This document shows positions 43,954 through 52,312 of a DNA stretch of 64,000 nucleotides, piece after piece. The stretch covers positions 59,109 to 123,108 of the forward strand of contig NZ_RZOY02000012.1 in the NCBI RefSeq assembly GCF_004022705.2, read 5' to 3'. The position numbers were made by a program, and so were the translations under genes. The stretch's first letter is position 1. Every line of letters starts with the position of its first letter. A model generated the notes under the pieces. The model did not search any database. It saw only the letters and a program-made list of their open reading frames with translations, and was not told the DNA's origin. This DNA comes from Mesorhizobium sp. M2D.F.Ca.ET.226.01.1.1. Its GTDB lineage: Bacteria > Pseudomonadota > Alphaproteobacteria > Rhizobiales > Rhizobiaceae.

Positions 43954-44802
43954 CTATTGCGCTGGGCCGAAAATGCCCATCCTGGCGTCTCTGGCCACCG
44001 CTTCCGCCTTGCCATAGATGCCGATGGGCGCGGCCATCGCCCAGCCGTTGGAAACCAGCCAGGCGCCGACATCCTGCTTGCCGAGCGCGCAGGGCGCGGC
44101 GATGGCGAAGCGATCGCCGTCCGGCGGCAGCAGGCATTTGAGCGCCCGGCCGCGCAGCCAGGCGTTGAACGCGGCCCGTGCCCGCTGGCCGCAGGGCCAG
44201 GCGGTGTTGTCGAACGTGCAGGTCCTGCCGGGGTCTATGTCGATCGTCCCGCTGATGGCGACCGTGCGTCCCATGGCTTCGAAGACCGCCGAGGAGGTCG
44301 CGACCGGACGAAAAAGCAGCGTCTCGCGCCAATCCTGCGGCATCGGCGTTTTCGGCAGCGGTGCGAGCCCGAGTTCGCCGAGCGGCGGCCGCGGGTCTAC
44401 GCGCTCGACCCCGGATGGGTCGAGCGGCGGCGGCGCAATGCGGTCCTCGGCGATTTTGCGCGCCGGCTGGCCTGGCCGCGTGTCGTGAAGCGGCGCGTGG
44501 AAGGCCGGCTGAACGTCACCGCCGCCCTGATCAGGCGCGATCGACCGCGGATCGGGCGGCAGCCAGCGCCCGCCCTCGGCGATCAGCAACATGCCGGCGA
44601 GCAGCCCGAGCCCGCCGAGCGCGGGCGCCAGCAGCGCGCGGCCGGGCGGTTTCGTCCGGCTCACGCGCGGGACCTCGCGGGGCCGCGCCGATGGCCGGCG
44701 ACGCCGCTCGAGCCCAATCCGCTGGATGCTGTCAACACGGCGCCACCCCGACCGTCGAACCGGATCATACATTAGACGCGAGCTACATTCCTTGAAAAGC
44801 AA
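43954..44802 (-). CDS. SNase-like (thermonuclease-fold) membrane-anchored protein
   Basis: A 282-residue product. A single transmembrane segment (LAPALGGLGLLAGMLLIAEG) and a Pro-rich linker lead to a C-terminal SNase-like domain: RTVAISGTIDIDPGRTC, RARAAFNAWLRGRALKCLLP, VGAWLVSNGWAMAA and ARDARMGIFG. Catalytic Arg/Glu are not clearly kept, so nuclease activity is doubtful. The start is uncertain: the 44802 frame, ATG 44772, or GTG near 44661 with GAGG upstream. It is oriented away from the next gene. Confidence 0.7.
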   Translation of the reverse strand: MLFKECSSRLMYDPVRRSGWRRVDSIQRIGLERRRRPSARPREVPRVSRTKPPGRALLAPALGGLGLLAGMLLIAEGGRWLPPDPRSIAPDQGGGDVQPAFHAPLHDTRPGQPARKIAEDRIAPPPLDPSGVERVDPRPPLGELGLAPLPKTPMPQDWRETLLFRPVATSSAVFEAMGRTVAISGTIDIDPGRTCTFDNTAWPCGQRARAAFNAWLRGRALKCLLPPDGDRFAIAAPCALGKQDVGAWLVSNGWAMAAPIGIYGKAEAVARDARMGIFGPAQ

Positions 44803-44869
44803 GGCGATGCGTTAAGTCTCGCGCAACCAATGCGGCCTAGAATCGGCGATCGGATGTCGAGGGGATGAC

Positions 44870-45406
44870 ATGACGCGCAAGTCGATACCGCTCTTTGCTT
44901 TTCCGGCCCTGATGCTGCTTCTGCTGGCGGCGGAGCGAATGGCCGCAATGCTTCTCGGCTTCTATCCGGCGAGCCCCGCTGCGTGGCATGCTTGGCTTGA
45001 GCTGCGCCCGTTCTCGACGACGTTCTGGCAACAGGTGCATGTCTATCTCGGCGGATCGATGGCCATCGACGCTGCCATCGTTGTCTTAACGGCGGGTCTT
45101 TGCTGGATGGCCAGCCGGTCCAAATGGTCCGGCGGATTCTTCCTCGCCAATCATGCCGCAATGATTTTCGCCGGGGCCATGATGGCGCTGAGCAGCCATG
45201 CGGAAACGGCGAGCACTATTGCCGCCTTCGTCACACCCCATGGCCTTCAGTTCTCGATGATGGTCGACCTCAGCTTGCAGAACTGCCTGGTTCTGTGCCT
45301 CGGTCTCGCGGCCTGCGCATACAGCCATGTCGCGTTCCTGCGCGAGGCAAGAGAGCGCGCCGAGGCTCGCTCGGTCCGCATGCTGGCGCTGCAGCGCGAT
45401 CTTTAA
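44870..45406 (+). CDS. Hypothetical four-helix membrane protein
   Basis: A 178-residue membrane protein with about four hydrophobic stretches (LFAFPALMLLLLAAERMAAM; AIDAAIVVLTAGLCWMAS; FFLANHAAMIFAGAMMALSS; LSLQNCLVLCLGLAACAYSH). No family is recognised. It is isolated and on the opposite strand to its neighbours; a 67-bp gap separates it from the divergent SNase-like gene, so the two may share a promoter region. It converges with the coiled-coil gene. Confidence 0.75.
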   Translation: MTRKSIPLFAFPALMLLLLAAERMAAMLLGFYPASPAAWHAWLELRPFSTTFWQQVHVYLGGSMAIDAAIVVLTAGLCWMASRSKWSGGFFLANHAAMIFAGAMMALSSHAETASTIAAFVTPHGLQFSMMVDLSLQNCLVLCLGLAACAYSHVAFLREARERAEARSVRMLALQRDL

Positions 45407-45446
45407 TTGGCCAATCCTGCTTCAAGCCCGGCGACGGCCCGCGCGC

Positions 45447-46007
45447 TCAGTTGATCTTCTTGTAATAGACCTTGCCGTCGGGCTGCTGGATGCGCTGGTA
45501 GGACGGGTTGGGGCCAGGAGGCGAGACCTTCCTCTTGAACGAGCGCTGCGCGTCGGCGGGGTCGGCGCCGCTTTCGTCGGCCGCGGATGCATCCGCCACC
45601 GTGGTGTTGTCGAGCATGGCCGGCTCGGGCGCGCTGGGCGCCGGCTCGCTGGCCGCGACGGGCTGGCCTTGCTCCAGCTTGGCGATATTGCCGTTGATCT
45701 GGCCGAAATTCGCCTGCAACTGGCGATCCAGCGTCTCGAACCGGCTCTGGAAACCATTGTTGACGGTGTCGATGCGGGTGCCGATCCGCTGCTCGAACTG
45801 GCCGAGCTGTTCCAGCCGCGCCTCGATTGTTCTGAGGTCGTTGACGCCGCGATAGAGATAGACCGCGGCCGTTACGTTGACGGCGGTGACGAGCGCGGCG
45901 CCAACCGCGACCGCGGCAATGAGTTTGGCCCGGCTGGGCTTCTCCGGAGCGGCTTCCCGTTGACCGAGTTCGATTGCCGGAGCGTCCGGCTCGCTGATCA
46001 TCGTCAT
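45447..46007 (-). CDS. Transmembrane coiled-coil protein at the end of the Tad operon
   Basis: A 186-residue protein with one transmembrane helix (KLIAAVAVGAALVTAVNVTA), then a coiled-coil stretch (DLRTIEARLEQLGQFEQRIG to NGNIAKLEQGQ), a low-complexity Ala/Pro/Glu linker, and a C-terminal RIQQPDGKVYYKKIN. It overlaps the L,D-transpeptidase stop by 4 bases, so it is in the same operon. It could scaffold the pilus machinery or link the periplasm; this is inference. Confidence 0.75.
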   Translation of the reverse strand: MTMISEPDAPAIELGQREAAPEKPSRAKLIAAVAVGAALVTAVNVTAAVYLYRGVNDLRTIEARLEQLGQFEQRIGTRIDTVNNGFQSRFETLDRQLQANFGQINGNIAKLEQGQPVAASEPAPSAPEPAMLDNTTVADASAADESGADPADAQRSFKRKVSPPGPNPSYQRIQQPDGKVYYKKIN

Positions 46008-46597
46008 TCAACCACCACCTTTGCGCCCACCGCGACGCGCTTGAAGAGATCGATAACATCGGTGTTCGTCAGCCGGAAGCATCCGGACGTGCCGTCGAAA
46101 CCGACGCCCTTGGGATCGTTTGTGCCATGGATGCGATAGAGCGTGTCGCGCCCGTCGCGTGCAAGATAGAGCGCCCTGGCGCCGAGCGGATTGTAGGGAC
46201 CGGCCGGCACCATCGCCGGCAGCTCCGGCCGGCGCGCGCGCATCTCCTTGGGCGGGCGCCATTCCGGCCATTCGGTCTTGGAGGCGACCTTGACCGTCCC
46301 GGTCCAGCCGAAGCCGTCGCGGCCGACGCTGATTTGATAGCGCAGCGCCTGGCCCTGGCCGGTCACCAGATAGAGCGCCTTCTCCTGTTTGCGGATGATG
46401 ATCGTGCCCGGCTGCTCGCCGGTCTGGAAGGTGACCGTCTTGCGCAGGCTGGGCCCCATGGCCGGCAGCGGCGGCAGGCCCGATCCGGCCATCGCCACAT
46501 CGCAGCCCAACACCAGCACGACGCCGATCAGCAAGGCGCCGGCCAGGCTGGCGCGGCCGCCGCGCGCTTTCCCGGCCGTGGTTCTAGCGCTGGGCAT
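46004..46597 (-). CDS. L,D-transpeptidase (YkuD domain)
   Basis: A 197-residue secreted enzyme that makes 3-3 cross-links or attaches proteins to peptidoglycan. The signal segment is LAGALLIGVVLVLGCDVAMA. The YkuD domain has YRIHGTNDPKGVG and GTSGCFRLTNTDV, with catalytic His and Cys in the HGT...SxGCxR pattern. The start overlaps the cpaE stop by 14 bases, so it is co-translated with the Tad operon. That location suggests remodelling of the wall around the pilus machine. Confidence 0.9.
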   Translation of the reverse strand: MPSARTTAGKARGGRASLAGALLIGVVLVLGCDVAMAGSGLPPLPAMGPSLRKTVTFQTGEQPGTIIIRKQEKALYLVTGQGQALRYQISVGRDGFGWTGTVKVASKTEWPEWRPPKEMRARRPELPAMVPAGPYNPLGARALYLARDGRDTLYRIHGTNDPKGVGFDGTSGCFRLTNTDVIDLFKRVAVGAKVVVE

Positions 46598-47747
46598 TGT
46601 CCAGCCGCTCCTTGAACATCGCCTTCAGATCCTTGTTGAAGCGAGCGCGCTTGTCCACCTCGGAAGGCAGGATGGCGCGATTCAGCGCGTCGGCCAAGAG
46701 GGCATTGTCCAGCGCCAGCGACTTGATATGCGGCGCCTTGAAGATCTTCTCCAGCTCGCTGCGCGAGAAGTGGTTGCCGAACCATTTGCGCTTGTGCTTG
46801 TTGGCGACCAGCGTGATGCTGACCTTGTTGCCGCGCAATTCGCGGATCTTCTTGTAGAGCCGCTTGCCTTGCCTGAGCGAGGCGACGTTGAGCTCGAAGA
46901 CGATGAAGATCTCGTCGCTCGTGCGCAGCACAGAGTCATGCCACGGCGTCTCGATGTTGGGCAGGTCGATGACGATGTCGTCGAAGCGGTAGGCGACGAG
47001 ATCGAGCAGCCGGAAGACGAAGTCGGAGCCATGCGGCTCGAACGGCAGTTGCGGCCGCTCGAAGGAATAGAGCGTGAGGCCGGACGGCCGCTCCAGTTTG
47101 ATGACGTCCATCAGCTCGACGTCGAGCCGGTCCGGCTGGCCGATGATGCCGGCGAGGTCGAACTGGTTGAACTGGTTGAGATAGGCGCCGCAATTGGCGC
47201 TCTGGAAGTCCAGGTCGACAAGGCAGGTCGAGGCCGCCCGGTCGGCTGACTTCGAGGCCAGATGCTCCGCCGCCGAGTTCGCCAGCGTGGTGGCGCCGGC
47301 GCCGCCGCTCGCGGCAATGAAGGTGATGATGCGGCTCTTTGTGCCCTGGTTGCCGGTGTCGTGGAAGGTGACGGCGTTGAGCAGCTCCTTGGGATCGAGC
47401 GGCTTGTGCAGCCAGTCGGAGGCGTTCATGCGCACCAGAACGCGCGTCTGCTCGGAGGTGAGCTCGTCGGAAATCGCGATCAGCGGCACCGAGGCCCACT
47501 TTGACCGAGCTTCGACGACCCCGGGCTGGCCGAGAATCTCGCCATTGCCGAGGTCGAGGATGATGATGCCGGGGCGGCTGTCGGCCGGTGGCCCGTTGAT
47601 GAATTCGATCGTCTCCGAAACCTTGACGTCGTAGATCGCCAGCGCGTCGAGCCGCGTGGTTACGTCCCGTTTGAAATTCGGATCGGAGGAAAACAGCGCT
47701 ACCTGCTTTCGCTTCGTGGGCAGGACCCTGGTGTCAATGGCGTTCAT
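46584..47747 (-). CDS. cpaE: Tad pilus assembly ATPase CpaE/TadZ
   Basis: A 387-residue localisation factor of the Flp pilus. The N-terminal receiver-like domain (GIIILDLGNGEILGQ, VPLIAISDELTSEQ, ASDWLHKPLDPKELLNAV) is followed by a ParA/MinD-type ATPase (FIAASGGAGATTLANSAAEH), whose Walker A lacks the usual Lys at the second position. LVDLDFQSANCG and DIVIDLPN are the other ATPase motifs. The start overlaps the TadE-like stop by ATGA. It polarises the secretion ATPase in related systems. Confidence 0.92.
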   Translation of the reverse strand: MNAIDTRVLPTKRKQVALFSSDPNFKRDVTTRLDALAIYDVKVSETIEFINGPPADSRPGIIILDLGNGEILGQPGVVEARSKWASVPLIAISDELTSEQTRVLVRMNASDWLHKPLDPKELLNAVTFHDTGNQGTKSRIITFIAASGGAGATTLANSAAEHLASKSADRAASTCLVDLDFQSANCGAYLNQFNQFDLAGIIGQPDRLDVELMDVIKLERPSGLTLYSFERPQLPFEPHGSDFVFRLLDLVAYRFDDIVIDLPNIETPWHDSVLRTSDEIFIVFELNVASLRQGKRLYKKIRELRGNKVSITLVANKHKRKWFGNHFSRSELEKIFKAPHIKSLALDNALLADALNRAILPSEVDKRARFNKDLKAMFKERLDNAQR

Positions 47748-48382
47748 GGCGAGGTACTCTTTAAATCTTCACCCGTTACTGTACTCAGCATGGAGGGCAT
47801 GTTGAAGTTGCCGAACCCGAGCAGGCCGCCCAGGAAAAAGAACTGAAAGTTGACGTTCTGCAGACTGACGGTGATGGTCGGCACCGGGCCGCCCAGTCGC
47901 GTCTGATAGCCGAGGCCAGTAGCTGCGTAGGTCACCACGACATTCTGTCGCTGTAAGCCTGGGAAGAACTGACACATGCCTGGCCTCTGGTCGACCGGCG
48001 CAGGACAGGCGTTGTCGTTTGTGTTTGCCGTGTCGCCACGGAATATCAGGCTGAACGCGGCAGCATTGAAGTTACCGCCGTTGGTGCAAGAGCCGGTGCC
48101 CGTGTTGTTATAGGTGCATACAAATGGCCCATAGGCTCCCGCGACGACCGGGGCGCCCGGATTCGCAATTGGTGCTGCGTTTGCAAGGGCCAAAGCCACG
48201 GGATCGGAGATGGAGGCAAGCCTGGCCCCGACCTGCACCGCCTTGGTTGCCGCATTCCATTGATAAAAAGCGTAGCCGAAGTCGACGAAACCCAGCGTCA
48301 ACGTCAGCAGAAGCGTCAGCGCAATGGCCATTTCGACCATCGTTGCTCCGTCTTCTAACTCTATGAATCGTTTCAGCATCAT
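47744..48382 (-). CDS. TadE/TadF-type pseudopilin-like protein
   Basis: A 212-residue TadE-family protein. The N-terminal segment FIELEDGATMVEMAIALTLL is the classic prepilin-like cleavage/hydrophobic region (G.T.VE.A). A Cys-containing periplasmic domain follows. It overlaps its neighbours on both sides (single-base overlap with the preceding gene, ATGA with cpaE), showing tight operon organisation. It is likely a minor pilin or assembly component. Confidence 0.85.
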   Translation of the reverse strand: MMLKRFIELEDGATMVEMAIALTLLLTLTLGFVDFGYAFYQWNAATKAVQVGARLASISDPVALALANAAPIANPGAPVVAGAYGPFVCTYNNTGTGSCTNGGNFNAAAFSLIFRGDTANTNDNACPAPVDQRPGMCQFFPGLQRQNVVVTYAATGLGYQTRLGGPVPTITVSLQNVNFQFFFLGGLLGFGNFNMPSMLSTVTGEDLKSTSP

Positions 48383-48933
48383 CAGAACCGGATCAACCGC
48401 TCCTGATGACTAGCCCCAAGCGTTACGCCGGTGATGCTGAGCAGCGACAGCAATCCAGCGCTGTCGAGGGTACCGTAAGCGTAGGTGCCGGAGGCGGTTA
48501 CAATGCAGACCTGCGATGTCGTCGAGAGGTAAAGGACCGTCCCCGTATTGGGGTCGACTGCATTTTTGCAAGTGGTCGGGTCGGCGATGCTGATCGTGAC
48601 ATCAGCTTTCTGCCAGCTTACGAGACGTGCTGCCCCCGTCCCCGCCACATTGCCAAAAACAGTGATGTTCTTCGCGAGATCGGCACAGTCGATCGCCGCG
48701 AGTCCAGCGTCCGTGTAGAGCTGGCTATTGCAGCGGGCCGCGAAACGCGCTCCGTCAATGAGGCCGGCTTCCATCAGCAACTTGTCGTGGATGAGGTTGC
48801 CGAACTCGAACACGCCCGCCGACAGGAACAACATCAGCGGGCCCACGATTGCCATTTCAATGAGCACGGTGCCCCGTTGATCGGTGCGAAAACGCCTCAG
48901 TGTTCGGGAGAGCAGCATCAACATGGCAGTCAC
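48382..48933 (-). CDS. TadE-like protein
   Basis: A 183-residue TadE-family protein. RFRTDQRGTVLIEMAIVGPL is the typical prepilin-like N-terminus (G.V.IEMA) and is followed by a hydrophobic helix. The C-terminal domain has several Cys (ARCNSQLYTDAGLAAIDCAD). It overlaps the TadG-type stop (48930-48933) and the next TadE start, so it is co-translated. It is a paralogue of the adjacent 212-residue gene. Confidence 0.85.
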   Translation of the reverse strand: MTAMLMLLSRTLRRFRTDQRGTVLIEMAIVGPLMLFLSAGVFEFGNLIHDKLLMEAGLIDGARFAARCNSQLYTDAGLAAIDCADLAKNITVFGNVAGTGAARLVSWQKADVTISIADPTTCKNAVDPNTGTVLYLSTTSQVCIVTASGTYAYGTLDSAGLLSLLSITGVTLGASHQERLIRF

Positions 48934-50465
48934 CGATAGAGCTGCGCTTCATCGCGCAGGAAGTTGTCGAGAGTTCCCGATCCCCCGCGCCCGGTAATGT
49001 CAACGAGCTCGGTAAACACCGACCCACCATTGTTCGCGCCCGAGACGGGCTGTGTGATGAAGAAGCTGGCAAAGGCTTCGACAGGAAGGTTGGTGCTGTT
49101 GCCGTTGAGATTGTTCCCTGCCGCCTGCAGCGCATTGCAGTTCAGGATTGCGCCGTAGAGCAGCCGGCGATCGACGGTCGTGACCGGGGCAAGGCAGGCA
49201 TTCGGCGGCGTTCCTACCTCGCCTCCGTTGGAAGCGTGGCCAACGAGGTTGTTTGCAATCTCGTACTTGTAGACCTGGTATCGGGTCGGCTTTGTCGTGT
49301 CCCAGGCGGAGGGATGGGTGGTGCTTTGGAAATTGGTGCTCCAGTAGGTGGAAAGGTTCCAGTTTCCATCGCCCATACGCCCGCCCATATACGGGGTGGT
49401 CGCGTCATTGGGCAGGCCCATATTGCCCGTCGCGTTGAACGTGAGCTTGTTGTAGGCGGGGCACTGGTTGCCGTTGCCGTTGCCGCTGGTCGATGCGCCC
49501 ATGCGAACGTTGGCGGCGGGCCCATACTCGGCGCTGTTGAAGCGATTGCCGCTGGGGCTGATGCCGAAGCGAACATTGAAGGCATCTTGCACCGGGCCAT
49601 TGTTCTGGCCGGTCTTTGTGTTGACGCCTTGGGCGGAATAGCAGCCGAGGGGCTTGGACGTTGCGATCGTCTCGGCGAGTGCCTGGGCTCCATTGCCGAC
49701 GCCATCGGGCGGCTGCAGGAAGCCGAAGTTGCCGGGTCCGTAGGCAGCGTTGTTTCCCACCAGGCGAAGTTCGATGAGCCGGCGATGGACGGCCGGATCC
49801 GTTACAGCCTGCTCCAGCGTAGCACCGCCCGCCGCGTTTGTGCCATTCACCATCTCATATGGATTGCAGATAAACACGGGGGTGTAATTGCAGACACCCG
49901 AGGTGAATCCTGCCACTGAGACGGCACTGATATTGTAGTTTGTGTCTGCCGAACCGCCCGATGAAGCAATCGAGACCGGGAATATTGCGCTGAATGTCTC
50001 TGGTTGCGCCTTCACCTGAATGAACCGCGTTACAGTCGCTGAGGCCGCATAGTTGGCTGAGGTGATCGGGCTTGCGTCGCTTGCCGGAATACTCGCAAGG
50101 AAGCACCACGACACCTGCCCTTTGGACCGGCAGGCGGCGTATGTTGGATCCACAGTGGTAGCGCCGTTACCAGTGGTCAGCGACATGACGCCGCCATTGG
50201 TATTAGAGAACGTGGTGTTGTTCGCAACGAGGTTACTTAGAGCATTCTCGGCGCGGGTCCATGCGTCTGACCGGCCGTTCAGTTCGGCTGCGGCCGCCAG
50301 AGCCAGAGCATCGGTTCCCTTCTGCAGGTCATTGTGCAGATTGTTCATCCGGCTCATGTCGATCGCCAGAAGGGACAAACCCATGATAGCCGGCAGCATT
50401 ATGCTGACGAGGATCAGCGCCAGTCCCCTTTGGTCGTGCCAGAACGCGCGAATAGTTCGCAACAT
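48930..50465 (-). CDS. TadG-like pilus assembly protein
   Basis: A 511-residue protein. The N-terminal FWHDQRGLALILVSIMLPAI and the following LLAIDMSRMNNLHNDLQKGT, DALALAAAAELNG are the TadG/Tad_C (VWA-associated) signature. The long extracytoplasmic domain is Asn/Thr/Gly rich, with scattered Cys. The start ATG 50465 is 65 bp past the lipoprotein stop. It is presumably an inner-membrane anchored component that interacts with the TadE proteins. Confidence 0.85.
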   Translation of the reverse strand: MLRTIRAFWHDQRGLALILVSIMLPAIMGLSLLAIDMSRMNNLHNDLQKGTDALALAAAAELNGRSDAWTRAENALSNLVANNTTFSNTNGGVMSLTTGNGATTVDPTYAACRSKGQVSWCFLASIPASDASPITSANYAASATVTRFIQVKAQPETFSAIFPVSIASSGGSADTNYNISAVSVAGFTSGVCNYTPVFICNPYEMVNGTNAAGGATLEQAVTDPAVHRRLIELRLVGNNAAYGPGNFGFLQPPDGVGNGAQALAETIATSKPLGCYSAQGVNTKTGQNNGPVQDAFNVRFGISPSGNRFNSAEYGPAANVRMGASTSGNGNGNQCPAYNKLTFNATGNMGLPNDATTPYMGGRMGDGNWNLSTYWSTNFQSTTHPSAWDTTKPTRYQVYKYEIANNLVGHASNGGEVGTPPNACLAPVTTVDRRLLYGAILNCNALQAAGNNLNGNSTNLPVEAFASFFITQPVSGANNGGSVFTELVDITGRGGSGTLDNFLRDEAQLYR

Positions 50466-50530
50466 GGCCCTACCCCTTAGCGTCGGGCTCCTCGCATTGC
50501 CCGATGATATGCCGCTTCCTTTCGCTCACC

Positions 50531-50824
50531 TCACTGCGTGCTCGTGCTCGCCGGACCGACGTTGACCGTCATGTTCGTTGTTGGCGGCGCGGGCGGCGGA
50601 ACCTTGTATCGCTGCACGATGCCAACGGACCGCGCGCCATTGCCTTCGATTTTCGTCTTGTTCGAGGCCGGGTTGTAGGGATCGACCGTCTGCAGCAGCT
50701 GGTTGGCTTTCAGCGAATCCCCCGATGCCAATGTCATCGTGTCGTAATTGTTGAGATAGTCGGCCGCGCAGCCTGAAAGCAGCCCGGAGCCGAGTAGAAC
50801 GAGCAGGAGCTTATTTCTTGACAT
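50531..50824 (-). CDS. Small Tad-locus lipoprotein
   Basis: A 97-residue lipoprotein with lipobox LLSGCAADYL and a short mature part (YDTMTLASGDSLKANQLLQT, DPYNPASNKTKIEGNG). It occupies the position where cpaD would be expected but is much shorter than CpaD, and it is not convincingly homologous. It overlaps the cpaC stop by 14 bases. It probably serves as an outer-membrane partner or pilotin for the CpaC secretin. Confidence 0.7.
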   Translation of the reverse strand: MSRNKLLLVLLGSGLLSGCAADYLNNYDTMTLASGDSLKANQLLQTVDPYNPASNKTKIEGNGARSVGIVQRYKVPPPAPPTTNMTVNVGPASTSTQ

Positions 50825-52256
50825 AGACCAGCTTGTCCTTCGATTTCACATCCAGCATATGGCCATAGGGGCCGGTGACACCGTCGCCCAACTCATACTT
50901 CCGGATCATGTCCTTGCTCACCTCGAGCTGGCCGAGCAGCATGAGTTCCGGATCGTTGGCGGGCCTCGTCTTGTCGAAAGGCGTAGCCAGCTGCTCGCCG
51001 GGCTTCACCGGCCGAACCAGATACGGGGTGACGATGACGACCAGTTCGGTCTCTTCCTTCTGCGTGCTCGAATTGTGGAACAGCGCGCCGATGATCGGTA
51101 CCTGGCCGAGCCACGGCACCTGGTCCTGGAGCCTGGTGTTCTTGCTGGAGAGCAGACCACCAACCGCGAAGCTCTGTCCGTCACGCAGGTCGACCACGGT
51201 CGCCAGCTTGCGGTTGGTGAAGATCGGGTCGCCCGCGGGTGTGAAGCCGGTGAGGTCGCTGACCTCCGGCGCCAGCTTGATGTGAATCTTGCCGTCGTCG
51301 AGCACCACCGGCGTGAAATTCAGATTGACGCCGAACTGCTTGAACTGAATCTCAACCTCTCCTTGGGCGTTGACGCTGCGGATGGGCACCTCGCCGCCCG
51401 CATTGAAGCTAGCGGTTTCGCCGGAAACCGTTGTGAGGTTGGGTTCCGCCAAAAGGCGCACGACGCCTTTCTGCTCAAGCGCCTCAATAATCAGATCGAC
51501 CTTGACGTTGCTGTCGATCACGCGGGTTATCAGTGCTCCGAACGGACTAGCATTGGAAAGCAAGCCGCTCAAAAGGTCGCCCGGCCCGAGCACGATGCCA
51601 TCCTTATCCACGGCGGCAACACCCGTGCCTGTCCGAGTTGTGCCGCGGCTGTTTGTGCTCCTGAACGAAACACCGAGATCGCGGTCGGCATTGCGCTTGG
51701 CCTCAAGGATGCGGACCGACAAATTGACCTGCTCGCTGTCGTCGATAGTGACGGCGTTAATGATCGCGTCTGGACCATATTGCTGGGTGACCTCGACGAT
51801 GGACGCCAGCGTTGCAGCATCCTTGACGTGGCCGGAAAGCCGGATCTTGCCGTTGATGGAGCCGATCTCGATGCGAGCCTTCGGCGCCACCTGGCGGATC
51901 GCTACCGCCATGTCACTGACGTCCTGGCCGACTTCGATCTGGATCGCGCCCAGCGATCGTTTGTCGTCGGAAAACAGATTGACGGTGGTGGTGCCGACAC
52001 TTTTGCCGATGACATAGAGCGTCTTGTCGGTCATCGGCTGGGCGTCGGCGATCTTTTCGTCGCCGACGACGATGTCGCCCAAGGTAGCGTTCACCTGGAG
52101 TGTGACGGATTGCGAGACCGGGATGAAGACGCGATGGAGCGATGGGCTCGACACGTCGATGAAGCGGTCAGCCGCATGAGCAGCGGGGCTCAACTGCAAC
52201 AAAATGCAGGACCAGGCCAAAGCCGCCGCGGCCAATGATCCTCGAAGAATTCGCAT
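50811..52256 (-). CDS. cpaC: Outer-membrane secretin CpaC
   Basis: A 481-residue secretin for the Flp pilus. A signal peptide lies at the N-terminus (AAAALAWSCILLQLSPAAHA). N-terminal BON/N0-like regions include ATLGDIVVGDEKIADAQPMT and IRLSGHVKDAATLASIVEVT. The C-terminal secretin domain has LLAEPNLTTVSGETASFNAG, GGEVPIRS, VVDLRDGQSFAVGGLLSSKN and VPWLGQVPIIGALF. It ends with ELVVIVTPYLVRPV. It follows cpaB by 56 bp. Confidence 0.93.
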   Translation of the reverse strand: MRILRGSLAAAALAWSCILLQLSPAAHAADRFIDVSSPSLHRVFIPVSQSVTLQVNATLGDIVVGDEKIADAQPMTDKTLYVIGKSVGTTTVNLFSDDKRSLGAIQIEVGQDVSDMAVAIRQVAPKARIEIGSINGKIRLSGHVKDAATLASIVEVTQQYGPDAIINAVTIDDSEQVNLSVRILEAKRNADRDLGVSFRSTNSRGTTRTGTGVAAVDKDGIVLGPGDLLSGLLSNASPFGALITRVIDSNVKVDLIIEALEQKGVVRLLAEPNLTTVSGETASFNAGGEVPIRSVNAQGEVEIQFKQFGVNLNFTPVVLDDGKIHIKLAPEVSDLTGFTPAGDPIFTNRKLATVVDLRDGQSFAVGGLLSSKNTRLQDQVPWLGQVPIIGALFHNSSTQKEETELVVIVTPYLVRPVKPGEQLATPFDKTRPANDPELMLLGQLEVSKDMIRKYELGDGVTGPYGHMLDVKSKDKLVYVKK

Positions 52257-52312
52257 CTACACCGTCCCCCTTGCGGACTTGTCCGGATTCTCGTAATCCG
52301 AAAGCGCTGTCG

